Shown piece after piece: positions 26,268 to 34,813 of a DNA stretch of 64,000 nucleotides. A program made the translations under genes and the position numbers. Under the pieces are notes generated by a model. The model saw nothing but the letters and a program-made list of their open reading frames with translations, was not told where the DNA came from and did no database searches. The stretch spans positions 62,001 to 126,000 of the forward strand of contig JAKQLF010000277.1 of the NCBI GenBank assembly GCA_029567325.1, in the 5' to 3' direction. Within the stretch, counting starts at the first letter, position 1; each line of letters opens with the position of its first letter. Source of the stretch: Bacteroidota bacterium. GTDB lineage: Bacteria; Bacteroidota; Bacteroidia; Chitinophagales; Saprospiraceae.

Positions 26268-27728
26268 TCAAAACTTACCAGGTGCGGCATAACCTTTGAA
26301 TGCATCATCAATTACCAAAACCCAATCCTTGCCTGTCGAAGGCGGTATAAAGGTCTCTATTTTATTGCCCTTTCTGGGTTTTTCTGAGGTAGTTGCGCCT
26401 GTCCGAGGGTCATACCACCAAATGTATTTGAGTTTGCCATTGATTTTGCTTAAATCTATTTTCACTTCTTTATTGTGGGGGAGATAGATCATTGCAAAAC
26501 TGCTTGCTTCATTTCTGAATGCCACAATCAATTCTTTATAAGAAGAATCGATTGCTGTGCCAATGATACTTTGGTCTGCCCTTCTTGAAAAGTATGGTCG
26601 AGATAACATCAAATTTTTCAAATGGATCATTTCATTTGCTGCTGCTGATCTAGCGGCTTTCTGCCAACCAATAATGGTGTCGCCAACATTGATAGGAGGA
26701 TATAGGTCTTCATTTAGAAATTGCCAAACCTGGTGGTGACCATAACTAACTCCACAAGCTCCCGCAAAAACGGTTCGGTAAATTCTGGCTCTCACATTAT
26801 AAGCATCAAAATAACCGCGACCTGATCTCGTCCACTTACCATCCCAAGGATTTACTGGATGGTCTTCATAACATGGTTCGAGGTCAAGCGTTGGCTTTTT
26901 TGGATTCATGGATAAATCAGCACTTACCCAATTCCAAGGATCACTCTCTCTGGCCCCATGACCTGATTGAAATGCATTCATATCCAACCACGATTCTTGA
27001 TGAAAAAAATCAGAAGTTCTTATTTTGCCACCTGACGGATGGTAGGTTATGAATGCATCATTACCCAACACTGATTCAATACCTTCTGCCATAGCCCGCC
27101 AAAGTGCAATGTCATTTCCTTTTTGTTTTTCCCCATCATAAATTCCATCATAAACTGGTAATCGATCACCGCCCAGAATCCACAAAATGTTTTGCCTATT
27201 TGCATACCTCTGGGCAAGCAAGGCACCATATTTTCTGGCATTATTGGCATCAAATATAACTGGACCTTTGCCCCACAAACGAGCAACTTTGTCACCCCAA
27301 GTCGGCAAAAGTCCAATATACATGTGATGTTTTGCTGCCAAATCAATGATGTAATCTACATGATCCCAATAATCATATTCGTAAGCATTATCAGGATTTG
27401 CTCCAGGGGTAATCAGGAATTGTGTAGGATCTTCATTGTTGATCGGATAATCTCCATATCGATTTGGTGACCGTATACCTTGCTCCTCGGCCAATGTCGC
27501 TATCATCAATACATTAAATCCTTGTTCACTTCTCAATTGGATGAAGTCTGCAGCCTCTTCCCTATTCAACCGATGGAACATTTCCCAATCGGTATCACCC
27601 AACCAAAAAAAAGGCTTGCCCATACTATCAGCCAACATTTGATGATATTCACTCAAAAAAAGTTGAGCATTTAAATGTGTGGCAAATAATAAAAAAAGCA
27701 GTCCTATTTTGGTTGTTATCTTCAACAT
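26268..27728 (-). CDS. DUF4038/apiosidase-like glycoside hydrolase (GH140-related)
   Basis: This 486-aa secreted protein has a signal peptide (about 1-21, ending HLNAQ) and a (beta/alpha)8-type DUF4038 domain: MGKPFFWLGDTDWEMFHRL near 35, QGFNVLMIATL near 70, and NILWILGGDRLPVYDG near 180. The C-terminal 90 residues (IVAFRNEASSFAMIYLPHN to WVLVIDDA) match the small beta domain annotated as putative collagen-binding that usually follows DUF4038. CAZy family GH140 (apiosidases on rhamnogalacturonan II) is built on this domain, but many DUF4038 proteins are uncharacterised, so the substrate is open. It stands 42 bp after the CDGSH gene on the same strand. Confidence 0.88.
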   Translation of the reverse strand: MLKITTKIGLLFLLFATHLNAQLFLSEYHQMLADSMGKPFFWLGDTDWEMFHRLNREEAADFIQLRSEQGFNVLMIATLAEEQGIRSPNRYGDYPINNEDPTQFLITPGANPDNAYEYDYWDHVDYIIDLAAKHHMYIGLLPTWGDKVARLWGKGPVIFDANNARKYGALLAQRYANRQNILWILGGDRLPVYDGIYDGEKQKGNDIALWRAMAEGIESVLGNDAFITYHPSGGKIRTSDFFHQESWLDMNAFQSGHGARESDPWNWVSADLSMNPKKPTLDLEPCYEDHPVNPWDGKWTRSGRGYFDAYNVRARIYRTVFAGACGVSYGHHQVWQFLNEDLYPPINVGDTIIGWQKAARSAAANEMIHLKNLMLSRPYFSRRADQSIIGTAIDSSYKELIVAFRNEASSFAMIYLPHNKEVKIDLSKINGKLKYIWWYDPRTGATTSEKPRKGNKIETFIPPSTGKDWVLVIDDAFKGYAAPGKF

Positions 27729-27770
27729 GGAAATTGCCTTTTACCTATTGATTGAATGTGTTCGACGATT

Positions 27771-27992
27771 TTAGACCTTTTTGGGTGGCAGTGCAAATGC
27801 AACTGCATCGTGATCAAAACCTCCTTTGTGTGACCCATCACAAAATGGTTTGTTTGCGGAAAGGCCACAGCGACAAAGACTTAAAACCGTTCTTCCTTGT
27901 AATTCGTAATTGGTCCCCGTGACATCAACGATTTCGAAATCGCCTTCTATTCTCAACGAGCCGTTGCTTAATACTGTAATTTTGGTTGACAT
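27771..27992 (-). CDS. CDGSH iron-sulfur domain protein
   Basis: This 73-aa protein contains the complete 2Fe-2S ligand motif CRCGLSANKPFCDGSH (C-x-C-x2-S-x3-P-x-C-D-G-S-H, residues about 42-57), in which three Cys and one His bind the cluster. Only one motif is present, so it is the short single-domain bacterial form, presumably a dimer. Such proteins are linked to redox sensing or cluster transfer, but roles in bacteria are mostly unproven. The candidate small RNA ending 100 bp upstream on the same strand could be its leader. Confidence 0.92.
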   Translation of the reverse strand: MSTKITVLSNGSLRIEGDFEIVDVTGTNYELQGRTVLSLCRCGLSANKPFCDGSHKGGFDHDAVAFALPPKKV

Positions 27993-28332
27993 GAAATTTC
28001 ATTTTATGCAATGATAAATATCTCAATCGAATAAAACGGAAGTAAGTGGCAATACTTCCAAAAAAATGTACTTTATGATTTTAAATTGATCAAAAAAAAG
28101 GGCTGGCTTGGGAAAGAAAGATGCGCACCTGCTTACAAGATTTACCTTTGTGAAGGGAAGTAAACCTAGCCTCTACCAAAGTAAAAATTAATTAAAATCT
28201 GACGTTTTTTCTTTATCTTGCAAACTTTCGAACCAAATGGTTGGCTTTTGAGTTGCAATTTTTAGTAAATGCACCAATCAAAGGCCTTTCTTTCCTTTCA
28301 TTCATCATTTAAAATACAATTTATAAAATAAT
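27993..28332. other. Divergent intergenic region between CDGSH and cold-shock genes
   Basis: These 340 bp hold a candidate structured RNA on the minus strand (28092-28175) and the leader of the cold-shock-domain gene. A near-consensus -7 candidate TATCTTGC lies at 28214-28221 on the plus strand, followed by a leader of about 110 nt that could serve cold-dependent control. I see no ORF. Confidence 0.5.
28092..28175 (-). ncRNA. Candidate ~84-nt structured RNA ending in a U8 tract, class unknown
   Basis: Read on the minus strand, a near-consensus -7 element TTACTTTG (28184-28177) is followed by a GC-richer segment that ends in eight T (28099-28092). The ends can pair: GGCTaGG near 28172 with CCAGCC just before the T run, with one bulged base. 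An internal hairpin TTTA-CTTC-CCTT-CACA-AAGG-TAAA occurs, and a later CTTG/CAAG helix encloses GCAGGTGCGCATC. It could be a free small RNA or a terminator-type leader of the CDGSH gene, 100 bp downstream. The closing helix slightly resembles small SRP RNA, but the conserved SRP loop bases are absent. Folding was by eye. Confidence 0.35.
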
Positions 28333-28776
28333 ATGGCAAGATCACAAGACACATTCAACAAAAAAGAATTAGAGAAAAAAAGACAAAAAAAGAAAAAGGA
28401 CAAAATCGAGAAACAAGAACAACGTAAATTGGATGGACCAAAACCGGTTGAATTTATGTATTTGGATGCAGATGGCAACCTCACTTCTACGCCTCCAGAT
28501 CCGATTGCTAGAAGAGAAAATATCAAACTCGAGGACATTGTCATCAGTACACCTAAGCAAGAAAAATCAGATCTACCCAATTTTGTAAGAAAGGGTATTT
28601 TAAAATATTTCAACCCAGATAAGGGCTACGGTTTCATCACCGACAATGAGAGTAGAGAAAGTATTTTTGTGCACATCGATTCTATGATTGATGAAATCAA
28701 AGAAAACGATCATGTTTATTTTGAGCTTGGCAAAGGCCCTAAGGGACCAGTGGCAAATGGCGTCAAATTAGCGTAA
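28333..28776 (+). CDS. Cold-shock-domain nucleic-acid-binding protein
   Basis: This 147-aa protein has a strongly basic, Lys-rich N-terminal region (about 1-40, many KKK runs), a linker, and a C-terminal cold-shock domain from about residue 85. The domain starts with GILKYFNPDKGYGFIT (RNP1-type) and then SIFVHID (RNP2-type). The domain binds single-stranded RNA or DNA. It is longer than a classic 65-70-aa Csp because of the basic extension, a form seen in several Bacteroidota proteins. A hairpin follows the stop codon. Confidence 0.92.
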   Translation: MARSQDTFNKKELEKKRQKKKKDKIEKQEQRKLDGPKPVEFMYLDADGNLTSTPPDPIARRENIKLEDIVISTPKQEKSDLPNFVRKGILKYFNPDKGYGFITDNESRESIFVHIDSMIDEIKENDHVYFELGKGPKGPVANGVKLA

Positions 28777-28777
28777 A

Positions 28778-28798
28778 TTTAAGATCCCGAATCTTAAA
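28778..28798. terminator. Weak bidirectional hairpin between convergent genes
   Basis: An 8-bp inverted repeat (TTTAAGAT at 28778-28785 with ATCTTAAA at 28791-28798) and 5-nt loop lie between the cold-shock gene and the convergent dihydroorotase-like gene. The U-tract is short, so efficiency as a terminator is uncertain. Confidence 0.4.
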
Positions 28799-28813
28799 GT
28801 CAATGAGTAAATA

Positions 28814-30070
28814 CTAAACTTTGTGGAATGCATTTCCTACAACAGTCCCCAAGACTTTACCCATAAATGATTGTCCCAAATAGGGATTATTTTGCGAAGC
28901 AGAGACTGTCTTATTATAATTCCACTCAATGGAAGGATCAAATAATGTCAGTTCTGCATTTGCCCCTTCTACAATTTCCACTTGAGGAATACCAAGAATT
29001 GATCTAGGGCCTTCCGTAAGTTTAGCAATTAAAAGTGCTAACTCCAATTTATCTTGTAAAAAGGTATTGATCGATGCAAAAACTGTTTCCAATCCTGATG
29101 CCCCAAATTTCGCATATGGAAACTCCAATTTTTTGGCTTCCTCATCCAAAGGATAATGATTACTCACAATGGCTTGTATAGAATTTTCCTTCAATGCTTT
29201 CAACAATTCAAGCGCATCCTTTTTTGATCTCAATGGAGGTGAAACTTTGAGATTACTATCAAAGTCCATTAAATCTGCATCATCATTGATCAAATTGAGA
29301 TACGGAACCGTGGCACTCACTTTTGGATTCTTTGCTTCTTTGAGAATCTTTACTGCTTCTGCGGATGAAACTCCGTAAACACACAATTTTGAATCTGCAT
29401 ACGATACCAAAGCCAGGTCTCTTTTGAGTATGATCGTTTCTGCAATGGTTGGAATACCTTTCATACCTAAAAAGGTACTTATTTTCCCCTCATGCATTTG
29501 ACCACCATGGGCAAGATTGGCATCTTGAGAAAAGTGAATGATCAAGCCATCAAATGATTTTACGTAATTGAGCGCATTGAGCAATACTGCATTGTGAGTG
29601 ATGGATTTCAAACCATCTGTAAATGCATAAGCTCCTCCTTTATGGAGGTCATACATTTCAGTAATGTTTTCACCCTTGCAATCTGTCGTTGCTGCAGCAA
29701 TTGGATATATGTTTATTTTATATTCTTCAGCAGCTTCTTTCAAGACATTTAGCGCAGCCTTGTGTTGCAATACAGGTACTGTATTCGGAAAAGGGGCAAT
29801 GGCTGTGTATCCTCCTACCCTTGCGGCGGCAATTGCTGAAGACAAAGTTTCTCTATATTCCAAACCTGGCTCCCCAATTTGACAACCGATGTCGAGCCAG
29901 CCAGCAGAAACATGAAGATTTGGAGAAGAAATAATTTTGACATCACCTGGCAAAGCTATGTCATTCGCAATCTTTTCTATTTTCCCCTTACTGATAAAGA
30001 TATCAACAATTTCACCGTTGTGCGGAGCATTTTTGTCAACAATTTTGGCTTTTTGTATCAGCAATTTCAT
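28814..30070 (-). CDS. Dihydroorotase-family protein lacking metal ligands (PyrC-like, probably non-catalytic)
   Basis: This 418-aa protein has the length and fold pattern of class I dihydroorotase, the third step of pyrimidine synthesis. The metal-binding HxH and following Arg are missing: where active enzymes read DxHxHxREPG, this has LDIGCQIGEPG (Gly62, Gln64, Gly66). Near the C-terminus the usual DHAPH catalytic motif is SNHYPL, losing the Asp and second His. The scaffold motifs (PFPNTVPV, HFSQDANLAHGGQMHEG, GASGLETVF) are kept. Such inactive homologues are known as structural partners of aspartate transcarbamoylase and are frequent in Bacteroidota. It is 40 bp downstream of the BatA-type gene. 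Confidence 0.85.
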   Translation of the reverse strand: MKLLIQKAKIVDKNAPHNGEIVDIFISKGKIEKIANDIALPGDVKIISSPNLHVSAGWLDIGCQIGEPGLEYRETLSSAIAAARVGGYTAIAPFPNTVPVLQHKAALNVLKEAAEEYKINIYPIAAATTDCKGENITEMYDLHKGGAYAFTDGLKSITHNAVLLNALNYVKSFDGLIIHFSQDANLAHGGQMHEGKISTFLGMKGIPTIAETIILKRDLALVSYADSKLCVYGVSSAEAVKILKEAKNPKVSATVPYLNLINDDADLMDFDSNLKVSPPLRSKKDALELLKALKENSIQAIVSNHYPLDEEAKKLEFPYAKFGASGLETVFASINTFLQDKLELALLIAKLTEGPRSILGIPQVEIVEGANAELTLFDPSIEWNYNKTVSASQNNPYLGQSFMGKVLGTVVGNAFHKV

Positions 30071-30110
30071 ATTCCAGTTGTTTATATCCTAATTGGCAAT
30101 TTTGGTTTTT

Positions 30111-32138
30111 CTAAGTTTTCAAAAAACGAATAAGCAAAGCCTCTATGAGCAAAAATGCAATTGCAGCCCACAAAAACCATCGCCATAAAACTACACCTTG
30201 GTCCTTTTCCGAAATGGCTACATTTATTCCAGCTTGTTGTTCTTGGCTGATCACTGACATTGCAGGGTTTGTTTTGATTTGATCTGCCAGTTCAGAATTG
30301 CTATAAAAGCTAAGGTCAGATTCTGCACGATCAAAGTTGAAGGCTAGCGTCTTTGCTTTTTGCTCGTTGAGTACAGCGTCATATAATCCGCCCTCAACAA
30401 TTTGATTACTCACATCCAAGATCATTTTTTTTCCTAAGTTGCGTTGGCCTGGGATAAATTCTTTTTTACCTGTTATTTTGTAAGTGACATCTCCTCCTGC
30501 ACCTGCTTTATTTTCCATTTCAACAAACTTATCACTTCCGATCTTGTAAGAAATTTGCTCTGGATTTGTCCGAGAAATGGCCATTCTGTACGTCATTGGC
30601 ACAAAAATCTCCGCTTGTCTTACCAAATCACTTTTTGTTTCGTCCAGTGGACTTGCACACAAATATAGGATGCCTTCTTCAATGCGATATTTGTTGATAA
30701 AAGCATTCCCATCTCTGAAAGACATGATACTCTCAAAAGGTTGTACACTAGAAACCGCACTGATCAAATAGGATAGATTGACGGTAGGTAATTTTAAATT
30801 GCGGTTATTGTTTTCAAACACATCAGAAAACACAAATTCCCCAGTATTGATATTGGCAACTTCTTTGTTGTCATTGAGTGCTGAAACCAAGGTATTTGCT
30901 CCACTCATAGACAAAAATTGATTGTAAGAATTTAAGTCGGCATTTGCTCCAGGAAAAACCAAAACTTTGCCTCCTGCTTTGATGTATTGCAAAAGTTCTG
31001 ATGCCAAACCTGAAGAAATACTGCGTAGATCATGCAAAATAATCAATTGATTATTATCAAATTCTTGATATTGGATTTGAGAAAGATTTTGGTGATTTAT
31101 TTGAAAGTAAGAAATACCTTTAAACAATGCATCCAAATATCGGTTGGCTCCACCCTCATCTATAGAAAGGATATTTATTTTCTCCGCGACTTCAAATGAT
31201 ATAAAATAACTATCATCAAATTGAATAGGATAATCCAATATTTTGATCTCGGCTTGATGTGTTCCTGTAGTTGTAATACTGAGATTGATTGTGTCCGTAG
31301 CAGAGGATCCAGCAGCGACGTCCATGAGTCCAATGGGTCGTTCCTGATCATCTTTCAAAATAGAAAGTTTGACGCTTTCTATATCGTCGTCTCCATAATT
31401 GTGCAATCTCACAACCAAGGCATTGTTTTGATTGATCATCGGCACAGGTGAAACAAACCAAACACTATCAATCGCTACATTTCTGGTATTGACACCTTGC
31501 ACAGGAATGAGATTTACCTCCATGGTCGTGTCTTGCCAACCTTCTACATTGGTTATACTTTTTTGAAAATCAGAAATGAGATAAGAAATCTGGTTATCTC
31601 CTTTCAGTACTTGTTTTTGCCTATTGATGATCTGAGATAATTGATGAACCGCCGGACTCGGTGTTATTTGATCAATGGTAGTCAAGGCATCATCCTTAGT
31701 AAGTGTTCGTTGATATTTTCCATCAAAGTCCTGAGTTAAAATCTGGAATTTATCACTTTCTGTATAAGCGTTGACAATATCGCGAGCCCTATCTTTGGCG
31801 ATGTCTAGGAGAGGAATATTTTGACGCTCACCATTCATAGAAAATGAATTATCGACAAAAATACTGACTGCCTTTTCACCAACTCGCACCTTATCATCCT
31901 TCTTTAAAAAGGGTTGTGCGAATGCAAATACCAATGCAGCCAAAGCCAAACATCTCATCAATAAAACAAGCAAATTTTTCAACCTGCTTCTAGAAGAAGT
32001 TTCCTCCTTGATCTCTTGTAAAAACTTAGTATTGGAAAAGTAAACCTTCTTGAACCTTCTGAAATAGAACAAGTGTATGATGATTGGTATCGAAAGACCA
32101 GCAATAGCCCATAAAAAACTCGGATATAAAAAACTCAT
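30111..32138 (-). CDS. BatA/VWA-domain membrane protein
   Basis: This 675-aa inner-membrane protein begins with the BatA-type N-terminus (FLYPSFLWAIAGLSIPIIIHL, helix about 5-24; FRRFKKVYFSNTKFLQEI; second helix about 55-75). A von Willebrand A domain follows with a DxSxS MIDAS motif (D96-N-S-F-S100). A long periplasmic beta-rich region continues to about residue 650, then a single C-terminal helix (WRWFLWAAIAFLLIEALLIRF). Bacteroidota carry several such proteins, some in Bat operons and others solitary as here. Function is unproven; a role in envelope assembly or stress is inferred from the family. A TATTTTTG -7 candidate lies just upstream at 32146-32153 but lacks a matching -33. Confidence 0.88.
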   Translation of the reverse strand: MSFLYPSFLWAIAGLSIPIIIHLFYFRRFKKVYFSNTKFLQEIKEETSSRSRLKNLLVLLMRCLALAALVFAFAQPFLKKDDKVRVGEKAVSIFVDNSFSMNGERQNIPLLDIAKDRARDIVNAYTESDKFQILTQDFDGKYQRTLTKDDALTTIDQITPSPAVHQLSQIINRQKQVLKGDNQISYLISDFQKSITNVEGWQDTTMEVNLIPVQGVNTRNVAIDSVWFVSPVPMINQNNALVVRLHNYGDDDIESVKLSILKDDQERPIGLMDVAAGSSATDTINLSITTTGTHQAEIKILDYPIQFDDSYFISFEVAEKINILSIDEGGANRYLDALFKGISYFQINHQNLSQIQYQEFDNNQLIILHDLRSISSGLASELLQYIKAGGKVLVFPGANADLNSYNQFLSMSGANTLVSALNDNKEVANINTGEFVFSDVFENNNRNLKLPTVNLSYLISAVSSVQPFESIMSFRDGNAFINKYRIEEGILYLCASPLDETKSDLVRQAEIFVPMTYRMAISRTNPEQISYKIGSDKFVEMENKAGAGGDVTYKITGKKEFIPGQRNLGKKMILDVSNQIVEGGLYDAVLNEQKAKTLAFNFDRAESDLSFYSNSELADQIKTNPAMSVISQEQQAGINVAISEKDQGVVLWRWFLWAAIAFLLIEALLIRFLKT

Positions 32139-32341
32139 AGCTGCGCAAAAATAACGGATTCAATGAAAAGAACGCTATTTATAGATAAAATGATTTGTTG
32201 TGTTATAGATATTGATTAAAGATACTTAAAACCGTATTTATTAATAAGCAACAACCGGCCTTTTTGTAAGGGTTGAAGTCTTTGAAATAAACGATGTATT
32301 TTATCACCTTGAATAAAAAAGTGCAAAAATAAATTACTTAT

Positions 32342-34663
32342 TTAATTGACAATCAATATTTTAGTGACATAACTATCGACTGATTCAAAATCAACTCTAG
32401 AAGCACTAAACACCAAATAGACACCTGGAGCAGCTTTTCTCCCTGTATAGTCTCTGCCGTCCCAATTTGCCTGTCCTCCCAATGCTGTAGTTTCATAAAC
32501 CAGTTTCCCATTGATATCTGTGATTTTCACATTGGCATCTCTGCCCAAACCTCTCACAGAAATAGTTCCTTCGTAGCCAGGTCTTACCGGGTTTGGAAAT
32601 GCATAGACTTCCTCACTGTGTCTCGCCTTTGCACCAACCGTCTCCGTTTGATATGCCTGAATTCCCTGAGCTGTGCCAATATACATGACACCAGATTTTT
32701 GGTCAAATTTTAGAGAGACAACTGTATTATCCAGCAATGGGGAATTTGTAGTTGTAAATCGCAAAACCTGATTTATAGCATCCGCACTTTGTACAAAAAT
32801 ACCATTTCTAGTGCCAAACCATTTCCGATTACCACCATCAAATTCAATAGATAAAATATCTTCAGTTTTCAATAATATTGCTGCAATACTATCTTGCAAT
32901 ACTTTGATGACATTACCCTTACAATTTTCATCAAAGGGGTCACAATCAAAAACTACAGGACCCTCATTGGTACCAACCCATATTTCACCATCTTGATCTG
33001 CCTGGATGCTATAAATACTGCCGCCTTCAAGTACAGAATTGGATTGATCAAAATAACGATATCGATCATCAGATGGGTCATTGATGCGTTCTCCATCGTC
33101 CAAAACCAAGACCCCACCAGGATTACCAATCACGGTAAACCATTTGTAGTTTCGATCATCAAAAGCGATTTTGGCGATGGCTTTGTTGGCAATGGGAGGT
33201 ACAAAGCTATACCAGTTGCCATCTGGTGTACCTGCAAATATTGGTTTGGGCGACAAATAAGCGGTAGCCCATAAATTGCCGTTTTTATCAAACTTTACAA
33301 ATGCGACCCTGTTTGTGATCGGTAACTTAGTATTGTTGAGGAATTCAAAACTTTCTTTTTCAAAATCATAAATCATAATGCCACTATAAAAACTGGCGGC
33401 ATAAATTTTGTCCTCAGTAGGATGGGGAGCAACAGAAAGAAAATTGAGGAAATCATTTTGGTCAATGGTATTGAAAAAAGGCCCTGCTAAATTCAACCAT
33501 TCATCATTTTGTAAAACATAAACTCCATTCCTATTGGAAAGTAATGCGTAATTATCAATGGAAGCACCGCCACTTGCAAAAAATACTCTATCATTTTTTA
33601 CTTCAATCTGACTCGTCTCAAATGACAAAGGCGAATCAAATTCTACCATCTGGCAGCCTTCATTGAGACCAGCAGTCGTAAATCTGAACAACCTCCACAT
33701 GTCTGCAAACCATACCCTGCTTTTTTCATCTTCAATTCCATAAAGTACGCGGTTGGCACAATTTCCTCCAGCAGGTAAAACATTTCCATTTTTATCGATG
33801 GCCTTGATCAAAGATGAAACATTGTTATCTCTATATCCAATCAATAAATGAGCGCCTTCGGTTGTCATAAATATAGGTTCAAATGAAAAACCTACCTCCA
33901 CTGACAGTGGTGCAAAAATATTTCCATTATCACTGACAAAAACTCTTTTATTAACGGTGGTGTAAACTTTGCCATTGAAAAAAGCTACCATGCGTGAATC
34001 ATAACTTGCTGGCAAGTTTGCTCTTCCACTCAAAAATTCCCATCTTGAAAAATTAATTTTAGAAATGTCGTCTTTTCTGATTTTGAAAAGCCCGTCATCA
34101 GTAGCAGCAAATAAGTGTGTATTGCTAGCACTGACTGCGTAAACTGGGAAAGAAGTGAAGGTAGTAAACCTGAATTCTAGCGCTTTTAAATCCCACTCCA
34201 CAATTCCAAAATCTGTGGATAAATAAGCAGTATTTTCGTCCAGGATGAAAATATCATTGATGTTTTTACGACCTATGATGTTTTTGTTGTCTTTTATGTC
34301 AGAAATGGTGTATACTCCCTCGTCAGATACAATATCAATGCCACCAGATTCATAAATAACAATGAGTTGCTTGTTGAATTTATCAAATTTGATCTTTGAA
34401 ATGACTGTTTCTGATAATCCATCCATTTTGGAAAGTTCTACAAAAGAAAGATCATTTTTATCAAATATCAATATGGACCTTTTTGTAGAATAGTATATTT
34501 TTTGGTCACTCTGAGTTACCCAAGCACCTTCTCGTTTGGGTAGATAGGTGGCCCAATCGCCGATTTTCATCGGTTGTTGACCATAAATAACTGCTGTAGA
34601 AAAACCTAAAAAAACCAATAAATAAGATAAAATTCTCTTCAAAATCAAAATTTCTAAGTTCAT
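32342..34663 (-). CDS. porZ: PorZ-like type IX secretion component with T9SS sorting domain
   Basis: This 773-aa exported protein has a signal peptide (about 10-28, ending VIYGQQ). Two seven-bladed beta-propeller regions follow: the PorZ-type N-terminal propeller (IGDWATYLPKREGAWVTQ and the short YSTKRSILIFDK and DGLSETVISKIKF motifs), then two-component-regulator-type propeller repeats (IYSIQADQDGEIWVGTNEG). The C-terminal 80 residues are a T9SS type A sorting domain (AFPNPVRPGYEGTISV to APGVYLVFSA). In Porphyromonas, PorZ is part of the surface attachment complex with PorU, PorV and PorQ and delivers anionic LPS to cargo. Its presence implies a T9SS in this organism. Length matches the family. 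Confidence 0.88.
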   Translation of the reverse strand: MNLEILILKRILSYLLVFLGFSTAVIYGQQPMKIGDWATYLPKREGAWVTQSDQKIYYSTKRSILIFDKNDLSFVELSKMDGLSETVISKIKFDKFNKQLIVIYESGGIDIVSDEGVYTISDIKDNKNIIGRKNINDIFILDENTAYLSTDFGIVEWDLKALEFRFTTFTSFPVYAVSASNTHLFAATDDGLFKIRKDDISKINFSRWEFLSGRANLPASYDSRMVAFFNGKVYTTVNKRVFVSDNGNIFAPLSVEVGFSFEPIFMTTEGAHLLIGYRDNNVSSLIKAIDKNGNVLPAGGNCANRVLYGIEDEKSRVWFADMWRLFRFTTAGLNEGCQMVEFDSPLSFETSQIEVKNDRVFFASGGASIDNYALLSNRNGVYVLQNDEWLNLAGPFFNTIDQNDFLNFLSVAPHPTEDKIYAASFYSGIMIYDFEKESFEFLNNTKLPITNRVAFVKFDKNGNLWATAYLSPKPIFAGTPDGNWYSFVPPIANKAIAKIAFDDRNYKWFTVIGNPGGVLVLDDGERINDPSDDRYRYFDQSNSVLEGGSIYSIQADQDGEIWVGTNEGPVVFDCDPFDENCKGNVIKVLQDSIAAILLKTEDILSIEFDGGNRKWFGTRNGIFVQSADAINQVLRFTTTNSPLLDNTVVSLKFDQKSGVMYIGTAQGIQAYQTETVGAKARHSEEVYAFPNPVRPGYEGTISVRGLGRDANVKITDINGKLVYETTALGGQANWDGRDYTGRKAAPGVYLVFSASRVDFESVDSYVTKILIVN

Positions 34664-34696
34664 ATAAAAGTGCGAAGTAAAAGTAAGTCATTTGAT

Positions 34697-34731
34697 CAAA
34701 GTTAAAGAGATACTCATTCAATATTGATCAA
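34697..34731 (-). promoter_or_regulatory. Tentative promoter for the porZ-like gene
   Basis: Minus-strand TAACTTTG (34697-34704) matches the -7 consensus. TTG at 34729-34731 is 24 bp upstream, slightly longer than the usual spacing. It lies 34 bp before the gene start. Confidence 0.3.
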
Positions 34732-34813
34732 TTTCACTTAGCTAACGTTTATAATGTTGATATTTGTATTGTTTTTAGATCAATTTTAGCTTCAAAGCTT
34801 AATACTTATTTAA

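Noticed and set aside
28092..28175. Calling the candidate RNA the small SRP RNA
   Set aside because: Closing helix and a GCAGGTGCGC segment are reminiscent, but the conserved apical GGAA-type loop and asymmetric-loop bases are missing.
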